From the NCBI RefSeq assembly GCF_002934325.1, contig NZ_PTIV01000034.1, positions 1 to 37,829 of the forward strand: a stretch of DNA of 37,829 nucleotides, written 5' to 3'. Shown in pieces: positions 21,346-29,833 of this stretch. Position numbers and translations under genes: made by a program. This DNA comes from Marinobacter persicus (lineage in GTDB: Bacteria > Pseudomonadota > Gammaproteobacteria > Pseudomonadales > Oleiphilaceae). Below the pieces are notes generated by a model. It saw nothing but the letters and a program-made list of their open reading frames with translations, did not search any database and was not told where the DNA came from. Position 1 is the stretch's first letter. Each line of letters opens with the position of its first letter.

Positions 21346-23062
21346 TTTCTTCCTCACGCAGATCGTGCACGATTTCCAGATAAGCCCGAATCACCGCCTC
21401 CTCTGCCACCACACCCAGCAGTTGGCCGTATTCATTCACCAGCGGCACCGCTTCTCCCAGAAACCCCCGCAACGATTCCATCGATTGCCAGACCGATGTC
21501 TGCTCATCAAAAATGGTGAATGACGGGATGATCGCCTCCATCACAGGCAGTGGTGCCTCACTGTTCACAATGCATTGCAGCCGGATCACTCCCAGTAGCC
21601 GGCCGTTATGATCCAGGACCATGGCTTCGGAGCGGTGATCATCCACCAGTCGCTGACGAACTTCGCCAACCGTATCCCGATCGCTGGCGGCCGTGTATTC
21701 AGTGGACAGGAAATCCCGGATCGGATGGGTTTGAAGAATCGCCTTGTCCCGCCCCAGGGAAAGGTCAAAACCCCAGGACCGCAGTTGCAGGTCAAATAAG
21801 GAGCGGCCGATCACCCGATAGGAAATCAGGTTGGCGAAGACGACAGACACCATGGCAGCAATGGTCAGGTCGTAGCTGCGGGTCAGCTCGAAGACGATGA
21901 GGATGGTGGTCAATGGCGCACCGATCACCGAGCTGGCCAGAGCCATCATGCCGCAGATGGCATAAACCACCAGGCCCGAATGCGGTACCGGCAACAGGTA
22001 AGGCAACACCAGCCCGTAAAAAGCACCAAAAAGAATGCCAATCAGCAAGGCCGGACTGAACACCCCACCGACAAAACCAAACCCGACACAGACCGCCGTC
22101 AGCACCAGCTTGGCAATAATAATCAGCCCCAGCTCACCGATGCCAAACGCCCCTTCAATGGTGGCGAACCGAAGGGTTTCCTGGCCAATGCCCAGCACCT
22201 CGGGAATCCAAAGTGCCACCACCCCAACCATCAATCCAGCAATGGCAGGGCGAGCCCAGGGCCAGTGGATGTAACGCTCAGCGGTACTGGTGCTCACTTT
22301 CAGCAAGCGCATGAATACCCAGGCCATGCCGGCACAGAGCACGCCTTCCAGGGCGAAGAACACATACTCGTAGGTGTGCGCCACCTCATTAAAACTCACC
22401 AGAAACAGCGCGGGCCGGTCAAAAATCACATTCGCCACGATATAACCGGTAGCCGCTGCCACGGTGACGGGCGCAAACGCCCTCAAGGAGTAATGACGCA
22501 GGATCACCTCATGGGCGAACACCAGGCCGGCAATCGGCGCGTTGAACGCGGTGGAAATGGCGGCGGCGACCCCACAGGCAATGGCAATGGAACGCTGATG
22601 GCGCAAATTCAGTTTCAGACGCCCCACCAGACTCCCGAACATTGCCCCCAGATACACCAGTGGACCGTACTGGCCCACGGATGCGCCGCTACCAAGCGAC
22701 ACCAGCGCCGCCAGGGTGGATGCCACACCACTGGGAAACCCCGGTGCAGGGCCACTGGTCTGCGCTGCCAGAATGGCATCCGGCGGGGCCAGCCCGCGCT
22801 TCTGACGCACCAGGAAATGGACCACCAGCCCAACAATGAGGCCGCCTGTCGCCGGCACAAGCAGGGTTGCGGCCACCACCAGCAAGTGCTGGTCCTCCGC
22901 CAGCACCCGGGCGTATGGCGAGATCAACAGTTTTCCATTCAGGTAGTGGACCGCTTCGACAAAACCGATCGCCGCCAGCGAGGCGATGCCTCCCAGCAGG
23001 ATGGCCACCACCGTCACTGCGCTGATCTGATACACCACCTGCGCAACAATCTTCCTGTCCAT
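21332..23062 (-). CDS. CLC-family chloride channel protein with C-terminal CBS domains, atypical pore
   Basis: The 576-residue protein has the CLC membrane domain (residues 1-430) and a pair of CBS domains (about 450-565). CLC anchors are clear: FNAPIAGLVFAHEV, GGVFSPALLIG and GAPLTTILIVFELT. However, the residues that define Cl-/H+ exchange in E. coli ClcA are all different. The external gating Glu148 (GREGP) is Tyr132 (GQYGP), the internal Glu203 is Val186, the Cl- ligand Ser107 (GSGIP) falls on Leu91 (GLAPP), and Tyr445 falls on Phe423 (GRSLFDL). The fold should be intact, but the ion and mode (channel or transporter) are open. It is upstream of, and overlaps, a solute-binding protein gene. 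Confidence 0.88.
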   Translation of the reverse strand: MDRKIVAQVVYQISAVTVVAILLGGIASLAAIGFVEAVHYLNGKLLISPYARVLAEDQHLLVVAATLLVPATGGLIVGLVVHFLVRQKRGLAPPDAILAAQTSGPAPGFPSGVASTLAALVSLGSGASVGQYGPLVYLGAMFGSLVGRLKLNLRHQRSIAIACGVAAAISTAFNAPIAGLVFAHEVILRHYSLRAFAPVTVAAATGYIVANVIFDRPALFLVSFNEVAHTYEYVFFALEGVLCAGMAWVFMRLLKVSTSTAERYIHWPWARPAIAGLMVGVVALWIPEVLGIGQETLRFATIEGAFGIGELGLIIIAKLVLTAVCVGFGFVGGVFSPALLIGILFGAFYGLVLPYLLPVPHSGLVVYAICGMMALASSVIGAPLTTILIVFELTRSYDLTIAAMVSVVFANLISYRVIGRSLFDLQLRSWGFDLSLGRDKAILQTHPIRDFLSTEYTAASDRDTVGEVRQRLVDDHRSEAMVLDHNGRLLGVIRLQCIVNSEAPLPVMEAIIPSFTIFDEQTSVWQSMESLRGFLGEAVPLVNEYGQLLGVVAEEAVIRAYLEIVHDLREEENEAA

Positions 23063-23242
23063 GGAATAAGTAAAGTTGGGATCGGCCCGGCCCTCAACTT
23101 CCGCTGGGAGCAGACTGACAAACTCTCAAAACAACAAAGAAGTCCCCCATCACCGTGGACCGAAATAAACCCCTGAGGCACTATTGACGGATCCCGCCGG
23201 AAGGTTCTGAATAAAGATAGACACCCCGTGAAGGAGTTCGGC

Positions 23243-23428
23243 ATGAAGTGGATTGTATTTGCCATCGTCATCGCTATTGTGGCCTTCTGGCTGTATCAGG
23301 GCCGTCGCAAGAACAGCCTTGAAGACCCGGAAATGACGACCTATGAGAAGAAAGACTTTTACCTAACCTCCGATGACAACAAATCGGACAGACAGTCTTC
23401 CCCGGACAAAAGTAACCCACGCCACTGA
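23243..23428 (+). CDS. Small single-span membrane protein
   Basis: A 61-residue protein: MKWIVFAIVIAIVAFWLYQG is an N-terminal membrane anchor (N-out or N-in not decided), then a basic RRKN and a polar tail rich in Asp, Lys and Ser. GGAGTTCGGC precedes this ATG, which I prefer to the in-frame ATG at 23228. I know no family. It ends 3 bp before the patatin phospholipase start, so the two are almost certainly one transcript and the small protein may help place the lipase at the membrane. That role is inference. Confidence 0.75.
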   Translation: MKWIVFAIVIAIVAFWLYQGRRKNSLEDPEMTTYEKKDFYLTSDDNKSDRQSSPDKSNPRH

Positions 23429-23431
23429 CGT

Positions 23432-24304
23432 ATGAAATTCAACCCGTTTAACAAACGTATTGGTCTGGCCCTAGGTGGCGGTGCTGCCAGGGGGCTGGCC
23501 CATATCGGTGCGCTGAAGGCCTTCGAGGAAGAAGGTATCCGGATTCATTGCATTTCAGGAACCAGCGTAGGGGCGCTGGTGGCCAGTTATCACGCCTTTG
23601 GCCGCCCGGCGGAATCCATTCTGTCCATTTGCTCCACCCTGAACCTGTCCAAGCTGGCTGATTTCACGCTGGAACGTGGAGGGCTGTTCAGTACCAAAGC
23701 CATCCGCAAGATGCTTATTCGGGATCTGGGGGACTGCCGCATAGAAGATGCCGAGATTCCCCTGGCCATCTGTGCCACCGATATCGAGACCGGCGAACAA
23801 CTGATCTTCAGGGAAGGCAGCCTGGCCGATGCCGTCTGTGCTTCCATGGCGGTGCCCGGCCTCTTTGTCCCGGTGGAGATCAACGGCCGGACTCTGGTCG
23901 ATGGCGGGCTGGTGGAAAACCTGCCAATTTCACCCCTGGCAGAGATGGGCGCAGGCATCACCGTGGGCATCGACCTGAGCCATGTCAGCCGTTACCCGAA
24001 ACCGGAAAACACCTTCGATGTGGTGAGCAATGCCATCAACATCAGTATCGACTTCAACACCCGCCAACAGCTGAAAAAAGCGGACATCGCCGTACCACTG
24101 GATTTGAGCGGCTACAGCTTTACCAACAATGCCGACCGGGTGGAAGAACTCTACATGGAGGGCTATTACCCGATGAAGGAAAAGATTCACCGGTTGCTCT
24201 GGTACAAGCGGCTGAACACCCTGATCAGCTTTTCCAAGGCCGGCTCCATGGTGCTGCCGTTCAAGGTGCCCGAGATTCTCAAACGCCATAAACGTTCAAA
24301 CTGA
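23432..24304 (+). CDS. Patatin-like phospholipase (RssA/NTE type)
   Basis: The 290-residue protein has all patatin motifs: the oxyanion loop GLALGGGAARGLAH, the nucleophile serine in SGTSVGALV (about residue 45), and the catalytic aspartate in DGGLVENLP (about 153). It belongs to the RssA-like bacterial group of serine-aspartate acyl hydrolases that act on phospholipids or acyl esters. It lacks a signal peptide, so cytosolic or membrane-peripheral action is expected. Its start is 3 bp after a small membrane protein gene. No type III secretion context is present. Confidence 0.93.
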   Translation: MKFNPFNKRIGLALGGGAARGLAHIGALKAFEEEGIRIHCISGTSVGALVASYHAFGRPAESILSICSTLNLSKLADFTLERGGLFSTKAIRKMLIRDLGDCRIEDAEIPLAICATDIETGEQLIFREGSLADAVCASMAVPGLFVPVEINGRTLVDGGLVENLPISPLAEMGAGITVGIDLSHVSRYPKPENTFDVVSNAINISIDFNTRQQLKKADIAVPLDLSGYSFTNNADRVEELYMEGYYPMKEKIHRLLWYKRLNTLISFSKAGSMVLPFKVPEILKRHKRSN

Positions 24305-24352
24305 GATAACCGGGCGGAGCCGACGCTCGCTGACGTTTGACTTGTTGTTAGC

Positions 24353-24829
24353 CTATTCTTTTCCCTCAACAGTCTCGCGAATATTATCCTCTGCGTCCTG
24401 CCAGGCGCTGGAAAGTTCGTCGAAGGCGTCGTTGAAGCCTTCCTTCATGGATTCCCAGGTAAAATCCGCGCTGTCCTGCATGCGCTCATACCATTCAGCC
24501 ACTCGTGCCCGCTCGCGGCGCAAAGAGGCCAGCGCGGTCCGTGCCTGGGCTCGGGTCAGTTTGTCTGCCTCGTCCCAGTCTTCCTGCAGGCGATCTTCCA
24601 GCGTCGCTATACGGGAATCCAGGGAAGCCAGAACCTCCTCAATGTCCTCCATCAAGCGTTCCCGCCGTTCGGTGGTGAACTCTTCCAGTTCCTGATCAAG
24701 ACCCTGAATCTCCTGGCGCAAAGATTCCACGGTTGCCTCGCCCTCATCCTCCGCAGCATGCCCCTGGGCCAGCGGCATTACCGTCGCCAGCAACAGCGCA
24801 CTGGCCTGCACTCTCAATGGGAATCGCAT
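24353..24829 (-). CDS. Exported coiled-coil protein of unknown function
   Basis: A 158-residue protein with a signal peptide (MRFPLRVQASALLLATVMPL, cleavage near GHAAED). The mature chain is an unbroken charged helix rich in Glu, Arg, Leu and Ala, with heptad-like spacing (LRQEIQGLDQELEEFTTERRE, RIATLEDRLQEDW), then Trp-containing helices at the end. The pattern resembles periplasmic coiled-coil proteins but no family is assigned. It also resembles in style the coiled-coil lipoprotein at 2230-3090 (both Glu/Leu-rich helices). AGGAGATACCAGACA precedes the ATG at 24829; the open frame extends further upstream without support. Confidence 0.78.
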   Translation of the reverse strand: MRFPLRVQASALLLATVMPLAQGHAAEDEGEATVESLRQEIQGLDQELEEFTTERRERLMEDIEEVLASLDSRIATLEDRLQEDWDEADKLTRAQARTALASLRRERARVAEWYERMQDSADFTWESMKEGFNDAFDELSSAWQDAEDNIRETVEGKE

Positions 24830-25054
24830 TGTCTGGTATCTCCTCTGAGTTAACATTGAATATTTCAGCCCCTGGAACCATCCCCCCAAGCGGGACGCTG
24901 GCTGTGAATCACAAGCGGAAGATGAATAACTACCGGGCTTGCCTTGCACCTTACCGTCGGGCTTTGATAATCAGTCTATACGATCAAACTTGTCGGAGGG
25001 GACCTTACCCGAGGATCTCACCGCATGGAAACCTCCCGGAAAAGGAAACGACCC

Positions 25055-25822
25055 ATGGCACAGCAACTCCCGGCCATTCTTATCACCGGCGGCGCACAAG
25101 GCATTGGCAAAGGCATAGCCCATTATTTCCTGGAGAAAGGCTGGCGAGTGGCGGTTATTGACCAGGACGCAGACGCCATCGACGCCTGTCAGCAGGATTT
25201 CGGCAACCCTGCCAACCTGCGACTTATCAGGGGCGATGTCGCGCAGGAGGCAGATGTTATCTCCTCGGTGGCCGAGGCGGTGGAATGGGCCGGGCGACTG
25301 GATGCATTGGTAAACAACGCCGGCATTGCAGACCCGGACACCGGCCCCATCGAAACGCTTGAGCTGGCCGAGTGGCAACGGCGAATCGACGTGAACCTCA
25401 CCGGCGCGTTCCTGATGGCCAAGCATGCAGTGCCCCACCTTCGCCAAAGCCGGGGCAGCATCGTCAACATGGCCTCCACCCGGGCCCTGCAATCTGAACC
25501 CAATAGCGAGGCTTATGCCGCCAGCAAGGGCGGTCTGCTCGCCCTCACCCACTCCCTGGCCATCAGTCTGGGCCCGGATGTGCGGGCCAACAGCATCAGC
25601 CCAGGCTGGATCGATGTTCGCGCCTGGCAGGCCAACGCACCCGCCAATGCCGAGCCGTTATCAGCCACTGACCACAACCAGCATCCCAGTGGCCGCGTGG
25701 GCACACCGGAAGATATCGCGGCGATGGTCGCCTATCTCGTGTCATCGGAAGCCCGCTTTGTGACCGGCCAGAACTTTGTGATCGACGGCGGCATGACCCG
25801 CAAGATGATTTACGGGGATTAG
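25055..25822 (+). CDS. Short-chain dehydrogenase/reductase, classical SDR
   Basis: The 255-residue protein has ILITGGAQGIGKGIAHYF (cofactor-binding TGxxxGxG), VNNAGIAD (structural NNAG), Ser141, Tyr154 and Lys158 (AYAASKGG) as catalytic residues, and a C-terminal FVTGQNFVIDGGM. Classical SDRs oxidise or reduce alcohols, keto groups or sugar acids with NAD(P). The aspartate after the second strand (VIDQD) suggests preference for NAD. The substrate is unknown. I start at the ATG at 25055, after AAAGGAAACGACCC. It is a single gene, convergent with the rhodanese gene. Confidence 0.9.
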   Translation: MAQQLPAILITGGAQGIGKGIAHYFLEKGWRVAVIDQDADAIDACQQDFGNPANLRLIRGDVAQEADVISSVAEAVEWAGRLDALVNNAGIADPDTGPIETLELAEWQRRIDVNLTGAFLMAKHAVPHLRQSRGSIVNMASTRALQSEPNSEAYAASKGGLLALTHSLAISLGPDVRANSISPGWIDVRAWQANAPANAEPLSATDHNQHPSGRVGTPEDIAAMVAYLVSSEARFVTGQNFVIDGGMTRKMIYGD

Positions 25823-25853
25823 GCCAACTGCCGACCCTCTGAATAAGCCAAAT

Positions 25854-26186
25854 CTACAGGCCCCGGACTTCCCGGGCATCGGCAATACCACCCATGTTTT
25901 TTACATTGGTGTAGCCCGCTTCTTCGAGGGCTGACTTGGCAATACCGGCCCGGTTGCCGCTGCGGCAATACAGTCGAATCTCAGTGTCTTTCTCCGGAAA
26001 CCGTTCGGTGACCTGGGCCACAATGTTTTTATGCGGAATCAGCGGATCGCCCTCAATATGGTTCTGCTGATACTCCGCTTGCGTCCGCACATCAATCCAT
26101 ACCGGCTCTTCTGCCTGCACAGCCAGCGGCGTCATCACCAGTGCCAGGGACAGCAGGAAGCCTTTGATCAGAAAAGAAACTCTCAT
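25854..26186 (-). CDS. Periplasmic single-domain rhodanese (PspE-like)
   Basis: A 110-residue exported protein: MRVSFLIKGFLLSLALVMTP is the signal peptide (cleavage near VQAEE), followed by a rhodanese domain with WIDVRTQAEY, HIEGDPLIPH and the active-site loop YCRSGNRAG around Cys74. Like E. coli PspE it would transfer sulfane sulfur from thiosulfate in the periplasm. GAGGAGCGAATTGTC precedes this ATG; the frame is open for 31 further codons upstream, but those lack a plausible start site. It is divergent from the DUF938 gene. Confidence 0.88.
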   Translation of the reverse strand: MRVSFLIKGFLLSLALVMTPLAVQAEEPVWIDVRTQAEYQQNHIEGDPLIPHKNIVAQVTERFPEKDTEIRLYCRSGNRAGIAKSALEEAGYTNVKNMGGIADAREVRGL

Positions 26187-26304
26187 GACAATTCGCTCCT
26201 CAGTTTGGGATCTCATGCTCAGCTTACATGATCCAGAACGATGACTTATTCTAACGCTAAAAGCCGCCTTCGATCTCACGAGCCAATAAAGGAGATGTTA
26301 CCCG

Positions 26305-26916
26305 ATGAACAGTGACCTGCCCTATGCCCAGGCCTGCGAGAACAACAAAGCCCCGATCCTGGAGCGGCTGCAGGAAGTCTTTGTGACACCGGGCAAAGTC
26401 CTGGAAATCGGAACCTACACCGGCCAGCACGCCGTGCATTTCGCCAGTGCCATGCCGCACCTGCAATGGCAACCTAGCGACCATCCCGACTCAGCTCACT
26501 TCTGCAAAGAGCGACTGGCACAGGCTACCCTGCCCAACATCCTCCCCATGATTGAGCTGGATGTGGGTGATGCCAACTGGCCAATTGGGGAATTCCAGTG
26601 GGCCTTCTCCGCCAATACCGCCCACATCATGGCCTGGCCCGAAGTTGAAAAAATGTTCCATGGCATCGGTGAGCGGCTGCCGCAAGACGGCGCCTTCTGT
26701 CTGTATGGCCCGTTCAATGAACAGGGCGAATACACCAGTGACAGCAACCGCCGGTTTGATCAACACCTGAAATCACGGGCGCCCCACATGGGCATCCGGG
26801 ACCTGAGCGATCTCAGCACCCTGGCGGAATCGGTGGGAATGCGGCTTGCGGAAAAACACGCCCTGCCCGCCAACAACCAGCTGCTGGTTTTCCGCAAGAT
26901 GAAAGACGATTTGTGA
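26305..26916 (+). CDS. DUF938 family SAM-dependent methyltransferase-like protein
   Basis: The 203-residue protein follows DUF938 closely: SDLPYAQACENNKAPILERLQEVF at the start, VLEIGTYTGQHAVHFASAMPHLQWQPSD as the SAM-binding motif I region, and FSANTAHIMAWPEVEKMFHGIG. These proteins have a class I methyltransferase fold; no substrate is established for the bacterial group. AAAGGAGATGTTACCCG precedes the ATG. It is immediately upstream of a toxin-antitoxin pair but separated from it by that pair's own promoter. Confidence 0.88.
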   Translation: MNSDLPYAQACENNKAPILERLQEVFVTPGKVLEIGTYTGQHAVHFASAMPHLQWQPSDHPDSAHFCKERLAQATLPNILPMIELDVGDANWPIGEFQWAFSANTAHIMAWPEVEKMFHGIGERLPQDGAFCLYGPFNEQGEYTSDSNRRFDQHLKSRAPHMGIRDLSDLSTLAESVGMRLAEKHALPANNQLLVFRKMKDDL

Positions 26917-26938
26917 GGCGCAAGACAACAAACATTTC

Positions 26939-26954
26939 TGCTACAATTGTAGCA
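26939..26954 (+). promoter_or_regulatory. Operator palindrome and -10 region of the toxin-antitoxin operon
   Basis: TGCTACAATTGTAGCA is a perfect 16-bp palindrome 34 bp upstream of the antitoxin start. It contains TACAAT, a good -10 hexamer (26942-26947). A palindrome over the -10 is the usual place for antitoxin autorepression. Confidence 0.72.
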
Positions 26955-26987
26955 AGTTGCATCACCTGAATTTCTTGAGGTATCACC

Positions 26988-27209
26988 ATGGCTACGAACA
27001 GTGTGCGGCTGGACGAGGAGCTGGTTCAGAAAGCCAGCATCATCGCCAAAGCCCTGAATCGCACCACCCCCAAACAAATCGAACATTGGGCAAAAATCGG
27101 CGAAATGATGGAAGACAACCCGGATTTGCCCTACGAATTTGTCCGGCAGGCCATCATTGCACAAGCCGAACGGGAAGCAGGGAAGCTGGAGACATACGAT
27201 TTTGGCTGA
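26988..27209 (+). CDS. ParD-like antitoxin
   Basis: The 73-residue protein begins ATNSVRLDEELVQKASIIAKALNRTTPKQIEHWAKIGEMM, a ribbon-helix-helix-like start typical of the ParD-like antitoxin family (short beta-strand NSVRLDEEL, two helices). The C-terminal part DNPDLPYEFVRQAIIAQAEREAGKLETYDFG is the toxin-binding tail. It is followed by the toxin, whose start overlaps its stop by 8 nt, a normal arrangement for type II modules. The gene is likely autoregulated through the palindrome at 26939. Confidence 0.85.
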   Translation: MATNSVRLDEELVQKASIIAKALNRTTPKQIEHWAKIGEMMEDNPDLPYEFVRQAIIAQAEREAGKLETYDFG

Positions 27210-27486
27210 AATCACTGCGGTACTGCAGACGCCAACGTTCAGAAAAGCGGTAAAGAAGCTAAAGCCGAACCAAAAGCAAGACCTGGACGCGGCTATAAAA
27301 GAGTTAATGAAATGTCCCACCCTGGGCACCCAGAAAAAAGGTGACCTGGCATTTCTACGCGTTTACAAGTTCAAAATGAACAAGCAGCTCACCTTGCTCG
27401 GGTATCACTTTGACGATGGCGAGCTGGTGCTTGAGTTGATGGCTCTGGGCTCACACGAAAACTTCTACCGCGATCTGAAACGATAG
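27202..27486 (+). CDS. RelE/ParE-superfamily toxin
   Basis: A 94-residue basic protein (TTG start): LAEITAVLQTPTFRKAVKKL is the usual RelE opening, with KPNQKQDLDAAIKELMKCPTLGTQKKGDLAFLRVYKFKMNKQLTLLGYHF and ENFYRDLKR at the end. RelE toxins are ribosome-dependent or free mRNA interferases, whereas ParE toxins poison gyrase; sequence alone does not choose. The TTG at 27202 overlaps the antitoxin stop (TTGGCTGA), and a GGAG lies about ten bases upstream within the antitoxin gene. The longer open frame from 27139 is embedded in the antitoxin gene and is not likely used. Confidence 0.85.
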   Translation: MAEITAVLQTPTFRKAVKKLKPNQKQDLDAAIKELMKCPTLGTQKKGDLAFLRVYKFKMNKQLTLLGYHFDDGELVLELMALGSHENFYRDLKR

Positions 27487-27498
27487 AACCGGCCAAGC

Positions 27499-29262
27499 CT
27501 AATACACCTTTCGGTAATTCCCCTGATAATCAAAAACCCGCTCCTGCACCTGCCAGTAGTGCTTTTGCCACCGCGCAATCACAAAATCCGGGGCCGGCAT
27601 CAACGCCTGCATTTCCAGCACTTCATCGGCAGTGCCAAAGGTTTTCGGGGCCTGGCTGTTGGCGAATCGGCGCCCGAATAGGCGGTTAAAAATAGCGCGC
27701 TGGGCGGGCTTGTTGAAATCAAACGACTCGCTGAGCTCTTCCCCGTCCTCGCCGTGGTAGGTGATCTTCAGCTTGCTGCCAGTTGCACCAAGAGTTATCC
27801 CGGCACAGCGGATCACCATGGCGTCTTTCAGTTTCAGGGCATCTTTTAGTTGGTCATCCGGATCAATGATCGCGTTTTCGCACTGATGGCACTTGCGGGC
27901 GGCAATATCGTTTTCAGCACCGCAGTGGCGGCACTCCTTGAACCGGAACCGGTAATCACACTGCTCCGGGCGGCCATTCTGCAAGGCCGGCTGTTCGCCT
28001 TCTGCCGCCCCGATCAGCCCCTGGCACCGGCGCCCGTAGTGCTCGATCACGCGGCCATCACTGTCGGTTTTGCCCCAGAAAATATTGGCAAAGCCACAGC
28101 CCGGGCAGAACACCTGCACCGGCTCGCTGTCCGGGTTCGGTTTAGGCTCCCCCACCTCCGGGTGGTGCAGGTTCACGCTGTTGCCCGCGTAATCGATCAC
28201 CAGGCAATCCCGTTTGCCCTCATCCAGCCGAAGCCCCCGGCCCACAATCTGCTGGTACAGACTGACCGACTGGGTGGGCCGGAGAATGGCGATAAAATCC
28301 ACATGGGGCGCATCAAAACCCGTGGTGAGCACAGACACATTCACCAGGTACTTCAACTGCCGCTGCTTGAAGCGTTGAATCAGCTGCGCCCGTTCCTTCA
28401 TGTCCGTCGCCCCGGTCACCAGGGCGGTTTGGTCTTCCGGCAGATAGCCGGTGATCTCCCGCGCATGATCCACCGTGGCCGCGAAGATCATCACGCCCTG
28501 GCGCTCGGCGGCCATCTCCATCACCTGCTCAATGATGGCCCGGGTAACACGGGCGTGCTTGCCCAGCAGCTGATTCACATCCTTCTCGGCGTATTCGCCA
28601 AACCGGTCCCGGGGCAACGCGGAGAAATCGTATTGGGCCACCGCCGCGTTCACCAGCTCAGGTTTGGTGAGGTAACCCCGGTTGATCATGAAGCTCAGCG
28701 GCAATTCGTAAATGCAGTGCTGGAAAGGCTTGTCTTCGTCACCGCGCACAAAGCCCCGGTAGTGGTAACGGTAGATCCAGCCCATGGCCAGGCGATAGGG
28801 AGTGGCGGTGAGCCCGAGCACTTTCAGGGAATCATTCTGTTGGCTCAGCAGCTCGATAATCCGCTGATATTGGCTGGTTTCTTCCCCACTCACCCGATGG
28901 CACTCATCGATGATGACCAGCGAGTATTCGCCCCGGAACTGATCCAGGTTCGCCGACACCGACTGAACGCTGGCGAAGGTCACCTGATGCCGGCTGTCCT
29001 TGCGCTTCAGCCCGGCCGAAAAAACGCCGCCCGTTAACCCGTAGCTCTCGTACTTGGCGTGGTTCTGCTCCACCAGCTCTTTCACATGGGTCAGCACCAG
29101 AATCCTGCGTCGGGCCAGGCGCGCCAGCTCGGCAATCACCAGGCTCTTGCCGGCGCCGGTGGGCAGCACGATCACCGCAGACTCGTCGGATTGCCGAAAG
29201 TGCTTCAGCGTGGCGTCGACAGCTTCCTGCTGGTATGGCCGCAGCTTGAAAGGAGCATTCAT
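27499..29262 (-). CDS. radD: RadD (YejH) superfamily 2 DNA helicase
   Basis: A 587-residue protein, the same size as E. coli RadD (586). Helicase motifs are Q-like [11 protein letters not shown], Walker A PTGAGKS (34-40), DECH (119-122), GLTATPYR, and [20 protein letters not shown] as motif VI. The C-terminal part has two zinc-ribbon-like cysteine groups (FCPGCGFAN and CRHCGAEN...CHQCEN). RadD is an ATPase that acts with RecA and SSB in repair of double-strand breaks and template switching. It is transcribed alone; no strong ribosome site is seen before its ATG. Confidence 0.94.
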   Translation of the reverse strand: MNAPFKLRPYQQEAVDATLKHFRQSDESAVIVLPTGAGKSLVIAELARLARRRILVLTHVKELVEQNHAKYESYGLTGGVFSAGLKRKDSRHQVTFASVQSVSANLDQFRGEYSLVIIDECHRVSGEETSQYQRIIELLSQQNDSLKVLGLTATPYRLAMGWIYRYHYRGFVRGDEDKPFQHCIYELPLSFMINRGYLTKPELVNAAVAQYDFSALPRDRFGEYAEKDVNQLLGKHARVTRAIIEQVMEMAAERQGVMIFAATVDHAREITGYLPEDQTALVTGATDMKERAQLIQRFKQRQLKYLVNVSVLTTGFDAPHVDFIAILRPTQSVSLYQQIVGRGLRLDEGKRDCLVIDYAGNSVNLHHPEVGEPKPNPDSEPVQVFCPGCGFANIFWGKTDSDGRVIEHYGRRCQGLIGAAEGEQPALQNGRPEQCDYRFRFKECRHCGAENDIAARKCHQCENAIIDPDDQLKDALKLKDAMVIRCAGITLGATGSKLKITYHGEDGEELSESFDFNKPAQRAIFNRLFGRRFANSQAPKTFGTADEVLEMQALMPAPDFVIARWQKHYWQVQERVFDYQGNYRKVY

Positions 29263-29383
29263 TGTTCAGTGCTTAATCGTTTTCCGGATGATAAGGATAC
29301 ACCGCGTTGCGGCCCCCGCCCTCTGCCGGCACAATACCGGCCCGGGCAAACCAAGTCAGCCCACTGTAACCGAGGAGAGACGC

Positions 29384-29827
29384 ATGATCTGGACTGTATA
29401 CCTGTCTGGCGAAATTCACACCAACTGGCGTGAGCAAATCCAGGAAGGCGCCGAGGCCGCCAACCTGCCCGTGGAATTCCTGGCCCCCGTAACCGATCAC
29501 GACGCCAGTGACGCCGCCGGCGATGTGCTGGGCAAGCCGGATGTGCCTTTCTGGCGCGATCATCAGTCCTCCAAGGTGAACAGCATTCGCACCAAAACCA
29601 TGATCGAGCAGTGCGATCTTGCGGTGATTCGCTTCGGCGACAAATACAAGCAGTGGAACGCGGCTTTTGACGCCGGCTACTGCGCGGCACTGGGCACCCC
29701 TTACATCACCCTGCACAGCGAAGACATTGTGCACCCGCTCAAGGAAGTGGACGCCGCTGCCATGGCCTGGGCACAAACACCGGACCAGGTGGTGGAAGTG
29801 CTGAAATACGTGATCACGGCCCGCTAA
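29384..29827 (+). CDS. ytoQ: YtoQ family protein
   Basis: The 147-residue product closely follows the YtoQ family: MIWTVYLSGEIHTNWREQI, FLAPVTDHDASDAAGDVLG, FWRDHQSSKVNSIRTKTMIEQCDLAVIRFGDKYKQWNAAFDAGYCAALG. The fold resembles nucleoside 2-deoxyribosyltransferases (an SGEI-like start and DLAVIRFG), but the activity is not established. AGGAGAGACGC precedes this ATG; the open frame extends far upstream without support. It is 6 bp upstream of the ychJ gene, so the two form a short operon. Confidence 0.88.
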   Translation: MIWTVYLSGEIHTNWREQIQEGAEAANLPVEFLAPVTDHDASDAAGDVLGKPDVPFWRDHQSSKVNSIRTKTMIEQCDLAVIRFGDKYKQWNAAFDAGYCAALGTPYITLHSEDIVHPLKEVDAAAMAWAQTPDQVVEVLKYVITAR

Positions 29828-29833
29828 GTACCC

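Noticed and set aside
21980..23176. Open frame of 398 codons on the plus strand opposite the CLC gene
   Set aside because: It is antisense to a full, motif-rich CLC gene, its protein is His/Gln/Pro-rich without any recognisable domain, and no ribosome site is seen. It is a by-product of GC-rich codon use on the other strand.
27850..29037. Open frame of 395 codons opposite radD
   Set aside because: It is antisense to RadD helicase motifs, with no family match and no ribosome site.
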